This document shows, one piece after another, positions 32,418 to 39,930 of a DNA stretch of 64,000 nucleotides. Position numbers and translations under genes: made by a program. Positions within the stretch are counted from its first letter, which is position 1; each line of letters opens with the position of its first letter. This DNA is from Amycolatopsis tucumanensis (lineage in GTDB: Bacteria; Actinomycetota; Actinomycetes; Mycobacteriales; Pseudonocardiaceae): the NCBI RefSeq assembly GCF_021654135.1, contig NZ_JAKGSD010000036.1, forward strand, positions 20,759 through 84,758, in the 5' to 3' direction. The notes below the pieces were generated by a model. The model was not told where the DNA came from, did no database searches, and saw only the letters and a list, made by a program, of their open reading frames with translations.

Positions 32418-33448
32418 GCCTGCGGCACCAGGATCGCCCGGCCCCGGATCCGGTTCAGCGCGAGATCGTCGAACGCCTCGGCGGCCGCGTCGAGCGGGTA
32501 GCGGCGCGTGTGCAGGTTCACCTTCCCGCTTTCCGCGAGCACCATCAGCTCGACCAGGTCGCGGTAGGTCCCGACCATGTTGCCGACGACGTTCTTCTCG
32601 GCCGCCACGGCCGCCACCGTCGGGATCCGCAGTTCCCCGCCGTACCCGACGACGAACAGGGAACCGCCTGCCGCGGTCATGTCCCAGGCGTCGTTCTCCG
32701 CGCCCTGCTCGGCGACGAAGTCGAACACGACCTCGGCGCCGCGCCCGCTCGTCACGTCCAGGACCGCGCTCACCTGGTTGCCGTCGGCCCGCACCGTCGT
32801 GTCCGCGCCGAGGCGGGCGGCGAGCGCGAGCGCGGCCGGGTCCCGGTCGACCACGACGATCTTCGTCGCCGTCAGGGCGGCGAGGACCTGGATGCCGATG
32901 TGGCCCAGTCCCCCGGCCCCTTGGACGACGGCCGTACTGCCGGGTGGCAGCAGCGGAACCGCCTTGCGCACCGCGTGGTAGGCGGTGAGCCCGGCGTCGG
33001 CCAGCGCGGCGACGTCGGCCGGGTCGGTGGCGGGGTCGAGCTTGACGCACGCCCGCGCGGTCGTGCGCAGGTACTCGGCCATGCCGCCGTCGTGGTCGGA
33101 CACCCCGGGGAAGGCGGCCGCGGCGCAGGCCATGTCCCGGCCCTCCCGGCAGGCCAGGCACAGCCCGCACGAGGGCTGCGGGTGCAGGATCACCGCGTCC
33201 CCGACCTCGACGTTGCTGACCCCGGCGCCGACCGCCTGCACCCAGCCCGCGTTCTCGTGTCCCAGGGTGTAGGGCAGCCGCGGCGCCATCGCGTCGGCCC
33301 ACTGCCCCTCGATGATGTGCAGATCGGTCCGGCACACGCCGGCGCCCCCGATCCGCACGATCACGTCCAGCGGTCCGGACAGGACCGGTTCCGGCACCTC
33401 CTCGACGATCGGCTGTTTGTGGTAGTCGTGCAGGCGCACGGCTTTCAT
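32414..33448 (-). CDS. Zinc-dependent alcohol dehydrogenase (MDR)
   Basis: 344 residues. Catalytic zinc ligands are expected at Cys39 (GVCRTDLH) and His64-Glu65 (TLGHENAGWV). Structural zinc Cys residues are at 94, 97, 100 and 108 (SCGLCLACREGRDMAC). The cofactor motif is GAGGLGHIGIQ near residue 177, and VVDRDPAALALA indicates NAD. It should oxidise an alcohol, perhaps an aryl alcohol, to the aldehyde, or work in reverse. It is the fifth gene of the seven-gene operon, overlapping the esterase by 4 bases. It starts 28 bases after the transporter stop, with AAGGAGG just before the ATG. Confidence 0.9.
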   Translation of the reverse strand: MKAVRLHDYHKQPIVEEVPEPVLSGPLDVIVRIGGAGVCRTDLHIIEGQWADAMAPRLPYTLGHENAGWVQAVGAGVSNVEVGDAVILHPQPSCGLCLACREGRDMACAAAAFPGVSDHDGGMAEYLRTTARACVKLDPATDPADVAALADAGLTAYHAVRKAVPLLPPGSTAVVQGAGGLGHIGIQVLAALTATKIVVVDRDPAALALAARLGADTTVRADGNQVSAVLDVTSGRGAEVVFDFVAEQGAENDAWDMTAAGGSLFVVGYGGELRIPTVAAVAAEKNVVGNMVGTYRDLVELMVLAESGKVNLHTRRYPLDAAAEAFDDLALNRIRGRAILVPQA

Positions 33449-33476
33449 GCTGTTCCTCCTTGAACGAACGCCTGGC

Positions 33477-34811
33477 TCAGGCGAGCGGAGCGGGTGTTTC
33501 GGCGGCTGTGGTCGTCCGCGCCGTCCGCCGGGGCACGGTGATCACGAAGACCGCGACGGCGGCCGCCACCAGGGGCACGACGAGAAGCCCGAACAGCGAG
33601 CGGGGCGACCAGGAGTTGTCCAGAAGCAGCCCGGCCAGCACCGGTGCGGTCAGGGCGCCGATGCGGCCGAACGCCATGGCCCAGCCGACCCCGGTCGCGC
33701 GCACCGCCGGGGCGTAGAGACCGGGAGCGATGGCGTTGAGCCCGTTGCCGCTGGCGTTGATGAACATGCCGACCGCGACCGCGGCGATCAACGCGGCGAC
33801 GGCGGAATCGAGGAACACGCTCATCGCCAGGTACGACAGTCCCGCCGCGAGGAAGCAGGCGATCGTCAGACCGCGCAGCCGCACCTTGAGGGCGATCAAG
33901 CCGAACAGCAGGGTGCCCGCGATCCCGCCGAGGTTGAGCAGGAGCCCGGCGTTCATGCCCTGCTGGGCCGAGGAACCACTGTGCTGCAGCAGCAGCGGCG
34001 TCCAGCTCGCGGCGAAGTAGAAGCCCGCCATCATCACGAAGTAGGCGATCCACAACAGGACCGTCCGCGCCGCGTCCCGGGTCAGCAACGTCGTCACCCG
34101 CACCCGGCGTTCGCCGGGCTCCGGGTCGGGCAGGGTGTCGACGGCGGGCAACCGCATCCGCTCCAGGAGCCGGTTGACCTTCTCCAGCGCCCCGCGGGGA
34201 CGGCGGCTGATCAGGTAGTCCAGTGATTCCGGCATAGCCGCGGCCACCCCGGCCACCATGACCAGGGTCAGCACAGCACCCACGACGAAGGTGGCGCGCC
34301 AGCCGTACTCGGCGACCACGAGCTTCGCGACCGCACCACCGAGCACACCGCCGAGCGGCAGTCCCATCCCGTACAGGGCGATCATCGTGCCGCGCAGCCG
34401 CTGCGGCGCGTATTCCGTGATGACCACGGGCAGGCTCGCCACCATGCCGCCGATGCCGAGACCGGTCAGGAGACGGCAGGCCGCGAGCATCTCGAACCCG
34501 GTGCTGAGCGCGGCCAGTGCCATCCCGGCGGTGCACACGGTCAGGCAGATCAGCGTGAGTGGTCGCCTGCCGATGCGGTCGGCCAGCGGCGCGAGCACGG
34601 CCGAGCCGAGCGCCATCCCCACCAGTCCGCTGCTGAGCAGCACTCCCACCCGGGAATCGGTGAGCCCCCACTCGCCTGCCACGCCGGGAGCCGCGAAGGA
34701 CATCACGAGGACGTCGAACCCGTCGACGAGGTTGATCACCAGACAGATCGCGATGACCCTGATCTGGAACCGGCTCATCCCCGACCGGTCGATGGAATCC
34801 CGCACGGACAT
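33477..34811 (-). CDS. MFS transporter, aromatic acid:H+ symporter (AAHS) type
   Basis: A 444-residue, 12-helix transporter. The first helix contains NLVDGFDVLVMSFAAPGVAG with the paired Asp residues of the PcaK/BenK family. LADRIGRRPLTL and ITEYAPQRLRGTM are also AAHS blocks. It imports aromatic or related acids with protons. The start at 34811 is 4 bases after the RidA stop, with AGGAGGGG inside the end of RidA as the ribosome site. Its position in the operon indicates that the substrate is taken up from outside and is probably an aromatic carboxylate. Confidence 0.9.
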   Translation of the reverse strand: MSVRDSIDRSGMSRFQIRVIAICLVINLVDGFDVLVMSFAAPGVAGEWGLTDSRVGVLLSSGLVGMALGSAVLAPLADRIGRRPLTLICLTVCTAGMALAALSTGFEMLAACRLLTGLGIGGMVASLPVVITEYAPQRLRGTMIALYGMGLPLGGVLGGAVAKLVVAEYGWRATFVVGAVLTLVMVAGVAAAMPESLDYLISRRPRGALEKVNRLLERMRLPAVDTLPDPEPGERRVRVTTLLTRDAARTVLLWIAYFVMMAGFYFAASWTPLLLQHSGSSAQQGMNAGLLLNLGGIAGTLLFGLIALKVRLRGLTIACFLAAGLSYLAMSVFLDSAVAALIAAVAVGMFINASGNGLNAIAPGLYAPAVRATGVGWAMAFGRIGALTAPVLAGLLLDNSWSPRSLFGLLVVPLVAAAVAVFVITVPRRTARTTTAAETPAPLA

Positions 34812-34815
34812 GCGC

Positions 34816-35226
34816 TCACCCCTCCTGCCGGTACGCGGTCGCGTCGATCTCGACCAGCAGGTCCGCCCGCACCAGTCCACCGACGATCAGCAGGGTGTTC
34901 GGCGGAAACTGCCCCCGCGGGTAGTGCTCGGCGAAGTACTCTTCGCGGGCCGCGTAGAAGTCGGCGACGTGATCCCGTGACGTGAGGTAGCTGACGAACC
35001 GTACGACGTCCCGGAGGGTGGCGCCCTGCGATTCGAGGATGGTGCGCACGTTGTCGTAGGCGCGGATCGTCTGGGTCCGCACGTCGGGGCCGGTCACGGA
35101 ATTGTCCTCGGCGATTCCGCACTGGCCGGCGACGAACAGCAGCTCGCCCGCGCGCGCCACGTGCGAGTACGCGCTGAACGGCGCCCCGACTCCGGGCGGG
35201 TTCGCATAACTCGGTGCGATGGTCAT
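34816..35226 (-). CDS. RidA/YjgF-family protein
   Basis: 136 residues with family blocks FSAYSHVARAGELLFVAGQCG near residue 17, QTIRAYDNVRTILESQG near residue 52, and FPPNTLLIVGGLVRADLLVEIDA near residue 108, ending with the conserved Glu. RidA proteins are trimeric enamine/imine deaminases, and some members in aromatic operons act as 2-aminomuconate deaminase. The gene sits between a ring hydroxylase and a transporter in a catabolic operon, so the pathway-specific role is more likely than general housekeeping. If so, the ring substrate carries an amino group. That is inference. Confidence 0.87.
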   Translation of the reverse strand: MTIAPSYANPPGVGAPFSAYSHVARAGELLFVAGQCGIAEDNSVTGPDVRTQTIRAYDNVRTILESQGATLRDVVRFVSYLTSRDHVADFYAAREEYFAEHYPRGQFPPNTLLIVGGLVRADLLVEIDATAYRQEG

Positions 35227-35252
35227 GGTGGTCTCGTCTCCTTCGACTTCGG

Positions 35253-36860
35253 TCAGGCGGTGGCGTGAGCGAGGGTGCCGCCCGCGAGGACCCGGCCGAG
35301 CGCGGCGGACAGCTCGGCCCCCTCCCCCGCCTGGCGGGCGCGCCAGGCCACGTGCCCGTCCGGACGCACGAGCGCCGCGCCCTCCCGGCCGATCGACAGG
35401 GGCCCGAGCAGGTGCGGCAGCCGCTTGACCCGCAGCGGGACGACGGCTGAGGCCGCCAGGTCCTGTCCGGCCCGGTCCCAGCCGTCGGCGTCCGGCCCGC
35501 AGACGAGCACGAACTCGGTGTCGAACCAGTCGATGCTCGACTCGGTCTTGTTCACATCGAGCCAGAAGTGCGGGAACCGCGCGCCGGGCCGGTCGGTCGG
35601 CCAGTAGTACTGCGAGTCGTACGGCGGCACGGGGGAACCGTCGTCGACGACGGCGCCGCGGGTGTAGATGTAGCCCAGCGTGTGGCCGTCGCTGTGCAGC
35701 TGCTTGTTCTGGTCGATCAGCAGGTCGCGCCAGCGCTGCGGGTCCTCCTCGCGGCGGCGGAACGCCTCGTCCATCTCGTCGATCCGCGTCTGGTTGCGCA
35801 CGGCGAAGTCGGTGTTGGACTGCGCGACCGGGCGGCGCTCGGAGTCGTAGGTGTCGAGCAGGACGTCCCCGGCCCGGCCGGACAGCACCATCGCGAGCTT
35901 CCACGCCAGGTTGTGCACGTCCTGGACGCCGGAGTTCAGCCCATTGCCTCCCGCGGTGGGGAACCGGTGCGCGGCGTCCCCGGCGAGGAACACCCTGCCC
36001 TCGCGGAACCGTTGCGCGACCTGGGCGCTCATCCGCCAGGTCATCACGTTGATGCGCTCGACCTTCAGGTCGGGCATCTCCCACTGCTCCCGCACGTCCT
36101 GGATCAGGCGCTCCTCGGACAGCGGCTCCTCGCCCTCCCGCAGCTTCTGCACCGCCAGCCACCGGTCCCCGTCCGGACCGGTGGCCAGGACGTTCACGTC
36201 GGGCCTGCTGCGGTCGCGCGGCCGGACCAGGAACCCGATCGCGCTGCGGACGTGCGGCAGGTGCCCGACGTCGGCGCGGTAGTAGTGGTTCGCCATGAGC
36301 GCCAGGGTCTCCGGGCCGTCCATCGCGATGCCGGCGGTCTCGCGCACCCGGCTGTTCGCGCCGTCGCACCCGACCAGGTACCGCGCCCGGACGTCGAACT
36401 CCTCGCCGTCGGAGGCCCGCCGTACCCGCGCGGTCACCCCGTCGGAGTCCTGGGCGAGGGAAACCAGTTCGGTGGACCGGCGCACCTGCGCCAGCGGCCG
36501 GGCGGACAGCGCGTCGTCCAGTGCCTCCTCCACCGCGTCCTGGGGCACGATCGAGCGCGGCGCCGGGGTGTGCAGGCTCGGCGCGGGCTCGGTGTAGGCC
36601 ACCAACGGCCCGTTCAGGCTTTCACACCAGCAGGCCACGTCCGACTCCTGCGGCAGCCCCGCGCGGCGCACCTGGTCCTCGATCCCCCAGATGCGGAACA
36701 GCTCCATGGTCCGCGGATGGCAACCCCGGGCCTTCGGGTGCGTGGTCGTGGCGGGCCGTCGCTCGACGAGCAGGCTCTCCACCCCGAACCGGTCGAGCAG
36801 CAGCGCGAGGCTCATCCCGACCGGTCCCCCGCCGACGACGAGCACAGGTACCTCGATCAT
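35253..36860 (-). CDS. FAD-dependent aromatic-ring monooxygenase (phenol hydroxylase-like)
   Basis: A 535-residue class A flavin monooxygenase. GxGxxG: VLVVGGGPVGMSLALLLDRFG at residue 5. DG motif: YLVGCDGANSRVRETAG near residue 165. GD motif: VFLAGDAAHRFPTAGGNGLN, then SGVQDVHNLAWKLA near residue 285. A C-terminal thioredoxin-like domain follows (GPDADGWDRAGQ to the end). The HFPHFWLDVN-type region and length fit the TfdB/MhpA-like ring hydroxylases. It adds one hydroxyl from O2 using NAD(P)H. The start MIEVPVLVVGG at 36860 has GAAAGGA upstream. As the second gene after the cupin it probably prepares the ring for cleavage. Confidence 0.9.
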   Translation of the reverse strand: MIEVPVLVVGGGPVGMSLALLLDRFGVESLLVERRPATTTHPKARGCHPRTMELFRIWGIEDQVRRAGLPQESDVACWCESLNGPLVAYTEPAPSLHTPAPRSIVPQDAVEEALDDALSARPLAQVRRSTELVSLAQDSDGVTARVRRASDGEEFDVRARYLVGCDGANSRVRETAGIAMDGPETLALMANHYYRADVGHLPHVRSAIGFLVRPRDRSRPDVNVLATGPDGDRWLAVQKLREGEEPLSEERLIQDVREQWEMPDLKVERINVMTWRMSAQVAQRFREGRVFLAGDAAHRFPTAGGNGLNSGVQDVHNLAWKLAMVLSGRAGDVLLDTYDSERRPVAQSNTDFAVRNQTRIDEMDEAFRRREEDPQRWRDLLIDQNKQLHSDGHTLGYIYTRGAVVDDGSPVPPYDSQYYWPTDRPGARFPHFWLDVNKTESSIDWFDTEFVLVCGPDADGWDRAGQDLAASAVVPLRVKRLPHLLGPLSIGREGAALVRPDGHVAWRARQAGEGAELSAALGRVLAGGTLAHATA

Positions 36861-36886
36861 CAAGAGCGTCCTTTCCGGAAAGAGTG

Positions 36887-37330
36887 TCAGTCGACGTAGG
36901 ACACCCGGGGCTTGCACCGGTCGTCCTCGAGTTCGGGCAACAGCACGACGCGCTCCTGCTCGAACGCGTCGGTGCGGGCGGTGACGAACGCCGCGTCCCC
37001 GGTCAGGCTCCGGTTGTAGGACACGTGGGGGCAGAACGGCGGGATGTACAGGAAGTCGCCGACGCCCACGATCAGGTCGTGTTCGAGTTCGGCGCCCCAG
37101 AAGAAGTGCACGCTGCCCCGCAGGCCGTAGAGCGCCGACTCGTGCTCGAGGTGGTAGTGGACGTTCGACTTCTCCCCCGGCCCCAGTGAGGTCACCAGGA
37201 GCGACAGGTGCTTCGAGGGCGTGGTCACCCCGTTCACCCCGAAGAGCGCGTTGACGTCCTGCTTGGCGCGCTGCTCCCGCTCCGGGTGCACCAGGGTGAC
37301 GTCACCGTCCCATTCGACCTTGAACTCCAT
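36887..37330 (-). CDS. Cupin-domain protein, possible ring-cleavage dioxygenase
   Basis: A 147-residue single cupin. The metal ligands are visible as His58, His60 and Glu64 (SNVHYHLEHESALYGL) and His102 (FCPHVSYN). Small cupins include 3-hydroxyanthranilate 3,4-dioxygenase-like and other extradiol enzymes, but also sensors and isomerases. As the first gene of the operon with a hydroxylase, RidA and FAH, a role in ring cleavage is attractive. The sequence alone does not prove it. GAGGA precedes ATG 37330. The promoter lies in the 171-base gap to the divergent GAF-Fis regulator. Confidence 0.75.
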   Translation of the reverse strand: MEFKVEWDGDVTLVHPEREQRAKQDVNALFGVNGVTTPSKHLSLLVTSLGPGEKSNVHYHLEHESALYGLRGSVHFFWGAELEHDLIVGVGDFLYIPPFCPHVSYNRSLTGDAAFVTARTDAFEQERVVLLPELEDDRCKPRVSYVD

Positions 37331-37410
37331 GTAACCAGTCCTCCTCGGATCAGCGGCTGTGACGATGGGAAGAACGGTGCGCCGCGGGCCCTGCCCGGGT
37401 CGAGGTGGCT

Positions 37411-37427
37411 GTCCAAAATTTGCACAG
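37411..37427. promoter_or_regulatory. Dyad upstream of the aromatic operon, likely GAF-Fis regulator site
   Basis: TGTCCAAAATTTGCACA is a 17-bp dyad with one mismatched pair. It is the only AT-rich symmetric element in the gap between the cupin operon (37330) and the regulator (37502). Fis-type HTH proteins bind such sites upstream of the promoter they activate. Confidence 0.6.
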
Positions 37428-37501
37428 CGAAAGGCGTTTTCCGGGCTTTCCCAGCCATAATCGGCGGACGGTGTTCTCGCGGGCACTGAGGAGGAGGCGC
37501 G

Positions 37502-38545
37502 ATGAGATCGGTGGAGACCCGGCTGGCTTGGGAGAGTTTCCAGTCCGGCGCGCAGGCCCGGATCCGCCAGGAGATCGTCGCGTCGTGGCGGCGCTCCCGC
37601 AGCAACGGCGTCGACCCGGACCGGCTGGACCTGGCGCACGGCGAGATCGACGTGCAGTCCCCGTTCGTCCGCGTCGCGGCGCCGGTGCTGCTCGGCATGG
37701 CCGACCTGCTGACCGGCAGCGACACCTCGCTCGCCCTCGCCGATCCGGACGGGATCCTGACGTGGCGCTGGGAGTCCGAACGGACCCTCACCCGGGATCT
37801 GGACCGGATCGAGTTCGAGCCCGGCTCCCAGGTCGCCGAGCAGAGCGCCGGCACCAACGGCATCGGGGTCGCCGCGACCACGCGCCGCCCCTCGATCGTG
37901 ATCGGCGCCGAGCACTACAAGCAACCGTGGCACCCGTGGGCCTGCGTCGCCGCACCGGTGGTCCACCCGATCACCCGGCGCGTCGCGGGCATGGTCAACG
38001 TGGCGTGCCACGCCAACGACGCGAACCACCTGCTGCTGGTCGCGGTCCGGGCACTGGTCGACGGGATCACCACCGCGCTGGGCGAGGCCGCGACCTCCCG
38101 GCAGCGGCGAATGCTCGACGCGCACCTGTCCTTCCGCTCCGCCTCGGCCGGGCCCGTCGTCACCCTCGACCGCCAGACGATGATCGTCGAGGACGACGCC
38201 GCCGAACTGGGCCTGGACCGGCCGACCCTGTGGGCGGCGGTGCTGGAGGCGGGTCCGTCCGCGAGCGAGATCGCGCTCGCGGACGGCCTCCGCGCACGCC
38301 TGTGCCCGGTCACCCCGGGCCGGCTCGACGACGGCGTCGTGCTGGTGCTCACGCGCGGCTCCACACCGGGCGGGGCGGCATCCGGCCGGGAGGCCGCGGC
38401 CTACGGACCGCTGGAGCGGGCCGAGGTCCGGGTCATCACGGACACCCTCGCCGAGTGCGGGGGTAACAAGTCGGAGGCGGCGGCACGCCTGGGCATCTCC
38501 CGCGGCACGCTCTACCAGCGGCTCCGCCGCTACCGGCTGGGGTGA
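37502..38545 (+). CDS. GAF-domain/Fis-type HTH regulator without AAA+ domain
   Basis: 347 residues. The N-terminal half resembles AcoR-type activators (IVASWRRSRSNGVDPDRL near residue 25). A GAF domain follows at about residues 65-200 (SLALADPDGILTWRWES; EQSAGTNGIGVAATTRRP; WACVAAPVVHPITRRVAGMV). The C-terminus is a Fis-like HTH (ITDTLAECGGNKSEAAARLG, then ISRGTLYQRLRRYRLG). Walker A and GAFTGA motifs of sigma-54 activators are absent, as in actinobacterial relatives that must act with another sigma factor. GAGGAGG lies 7 bases before the ATG. It is divergent from the seven-gene operon and probably activates it when an aromatic ligand binds the GAF domain. Confidence 0.87.
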   Translation: MRSVETRLAWESFQSGAQARIRQEIVASWRRSRSNGVDPDRLDLAHGEIDVQSPFVRVAAPVLLGMADLLTGSDTSLALADPDGILTWRWESERTLTRDLDRIEFEPGSQVAEQSAGTNGIGVAATTRRPSIVIGAEHYKQPWHPWACVAAPVVHPITRRVAGMVNVACHANDANHLLLVAVRALVDGITTALGEAATSRQRRMLDAHLSFRSASAGPVVTLDRQTMIVEDDAAELGLDRPTLWAAVLEAGPSASEIALADGLRARLCPVTPGRLDDGVVLVLTRGSTPGGAASGREAAAYGPLERAEVRVITDTLAECGGNKSEAAARLGISRGTLYQRLRRYRLG

Positions 38546-38552
38546 GCCGCGC

Positions 38553-39227
38553 TCAGCGGTGGAATCGCGTGGTGACGGACAGGTGCTCGCGCTCCACGGT
38601 GATCGCGTTGACAGGCGCTTCGGTGTCGGCGTAGCCGAACGAGATGCCGAACAGCAGCTTCCCACCGCTGATGCCGAGGACCTCCCGGACGGTGTCGGCG
38701 TAGAAGCTCAGCAGGCCCTGCGGACAGCTCGCCACACCGTGGGCAGTGAGTGCGAGCAGCAGGGTCTGCCCGTACATGCCGACGTCGGCGGCCAGCCGCG
38801 CCTCCGCCGTGTCGGGAGCGAACAGCATCGCGACGTGCGGAGCGCCGTAGAACCGCAGGCTCTCGGCGTCGTATGCGGCGCGCTTGTCACGCTCGTCCGG
38901 GCCGATGCCGAGCGCGCCGTAGAGCGTGGCGCCGAAGGCGGCGCGGCGTCGCTGGTGCACAGGTGCGTAGATGTCCTCGCTGTAGGGGAAGTCGACCGAC
39001 GTCCGGCCAGCCCGGTGCGCGGCCACCAGCGCGTCCGCGAGGGCGTCGCGCCGCGCGCCACTGACCACCTCGACTTGCCAGGGCTGCGCATTGGAGTTCG
39101 ACGGGGCGGCTGCCGCCAAGGAAAACACGTCGTGGAGCGTCGTCTCCGGAACCGGCGTCGGGCGGAACGCCCGGGTCGCCCGGCGGCCACGGATCAGCTG
39201 GGCCGCATAACCGGCGAGATCACTCAT
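38553..39227 (-). CDS. Nitroreductase-family FMN oxidoreductase
   Basis: 224 residues. The FMN-binding blocks are RRATRAFRPTPVPE near residue 15 and LAAAAPSNSNAQPWQVEVV near residue 37. MYGQTLLLALTAHGVASCPQ near residue 150 and LLFGISFGYADTEAPVN near the end are also family marks. Such enzymes reduce nitroaromatics, quinones or enals with NAD(P)H. It is divergent from the TetR gene at 39321 and two operator copies lie between. ATG 39227 was chosen, and a GTG three bases upstream is also possible with GGAG behind it. A role in detoxifying quinones or nitro compounds is likely. The physiological substrate is unknown. Confidence 0.88.
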   Translation of the reverse strand: MSDLAGYAAQLIRGRRATRAFRPTPVPETTLHDVFSLAAAAPSNSNAQPWQVEVVSGARRDALADALVAAHRAGRTSVDFPYSEDIYAPVHQRRRAAFGATLYGALGIGPDERDKRAAYDAESLRFYGAPHVAMLFAPDTAEARLAADVGMYGQTLLLALTAHGVASCPQGLLSFYADTVREVLGISGGKLLFGISFGYADTEAPVNAITVEREHLSVTTRFHR

Positions 39228-39243
39228 CACAGGGACTCCTCAC

Positions 39244-39314
39244 TGAAGTAAACGATGACGTTTACTTCAGACGGTAACAGCGACCCACAGCCAAGTAAAC
39301 GGTCGCGTATACTC
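39244..39314. promoter_or_regulatory. Two TetR operators and a leaderless promoter before tetR
   Basis: TGAAGTAAACG (39244-39254) and CGTTTACTTCA (39259-39269) form a perfect dyad with a 4-base centre, directly upstream of the nitroreductase. A second copy at 39293-39314 keeps AAGTAAACG exactly and the other arm in 7 of 9 bases. It overlaps TATACT (39308-39313), a good -10 box only 7 bases before GTG 39321. The tetR message is therefore probably leaderless and directly occluded by the weaker operator. Confidence 0.8.
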
Positions 39315-39320
39315 TGTGAC

Positions 39321-39911
39321 GTGGCGAACGGAACGACCAGTAGACCGGGACGCGGGGGGCGGGAGCGGGTGCTCGCCGCGGCGAGCAGGCTGTTCGCCGC
39401 CCAGGGGATCAACGCGACATCGATGGAGGACGTGGCGGCACAGGCCCCGGTGTCGAAGCGTACGCTGTACGCGCACTTCCCGACGAAGGACGACCTCGTC
39501 CTCGCCCAGCTCCGCGCCCTGGTGGAGTCCGGGGACACCCTGCACGCCGTGCTGACCAGGGAGGACATCCCGGCCCGCGAACGGCTGCTGGCGATGTTCG
39601 ACATCCCCGCCCCCGCGACCGGCCCGGTGCGCGGCTGCCCCTTCCTCGACGCCGCGGCGGAGTTCCCCGACCCTGACAGCGCCGCCCACGCCTACGCGCG
39701 CGCACAGAAGCTGCTGATGCTCCGCCTGGTGACCGACCTGGTCACCGAGCTGGGCGTCGCCGAACCCGAGCTACTCGCTGAGCAGCTCGTCACGCTCGCC
39801 GACGGGGCCGCGATCCGCGCGATGACCCTCAACGACGCCGGCTACGGCCGCCACGCCCGCGCCGCCGCCGCGACCCTCATCGACCACGCGGAACGCACGC
39901 CAGCCGAATAG
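39321..39911 (+). CDS. TetR-family transcriptional regulator
   Basis: 196 residues from GTG 39321. HTH at about residues 14-60 (RERVLAAASRLFAAQGINAT, then EDVAAQAPVSKRTLYAHFPTKDDL). The C-terminal domain has GCPFLDAAAEFPDPDSAAHA, the mark of the TetR_C_11-like subgroup near oxidoreductases. The GTG has no ribosome site and follows a -10 box at the distance expected of a leaderless mRNA. It is divergent from the nitroreductase and probably represses it and itself through the GTAAACG dyads. Its end is convergent with the indolepyruvate oxidoreductase gene 19 bases away. Confidence 0.88.
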   Translation: MANGTTSRPGRGGRERVLAAASRLFAAQGINATSMEDVAAQAPVSKRTLYAHFPTKDDLVLAQLRALVESGDTLHAVLTREDIPARERLLAMFDIPAPATGPVRGCPFLDAAAEFPDPDSAAHAYARAQKLLMLRLVTDLVTELGVAEPELLAEQLVTLADGAAIRAMTLNDAGYGRHARAAAATLIDHAERTPAE

Positions 39912-39930
39912 GCCGCAGCGCGAAACCGCG

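Noticed and set aside
34816..36369. RidA as the tail of a 517-residue protein
   Set aside because: The N-terminal part is antisense-frame Arg-rich sequence inside the monooxygenase gene. The ATG at 35226 begins the standard RidA domain.
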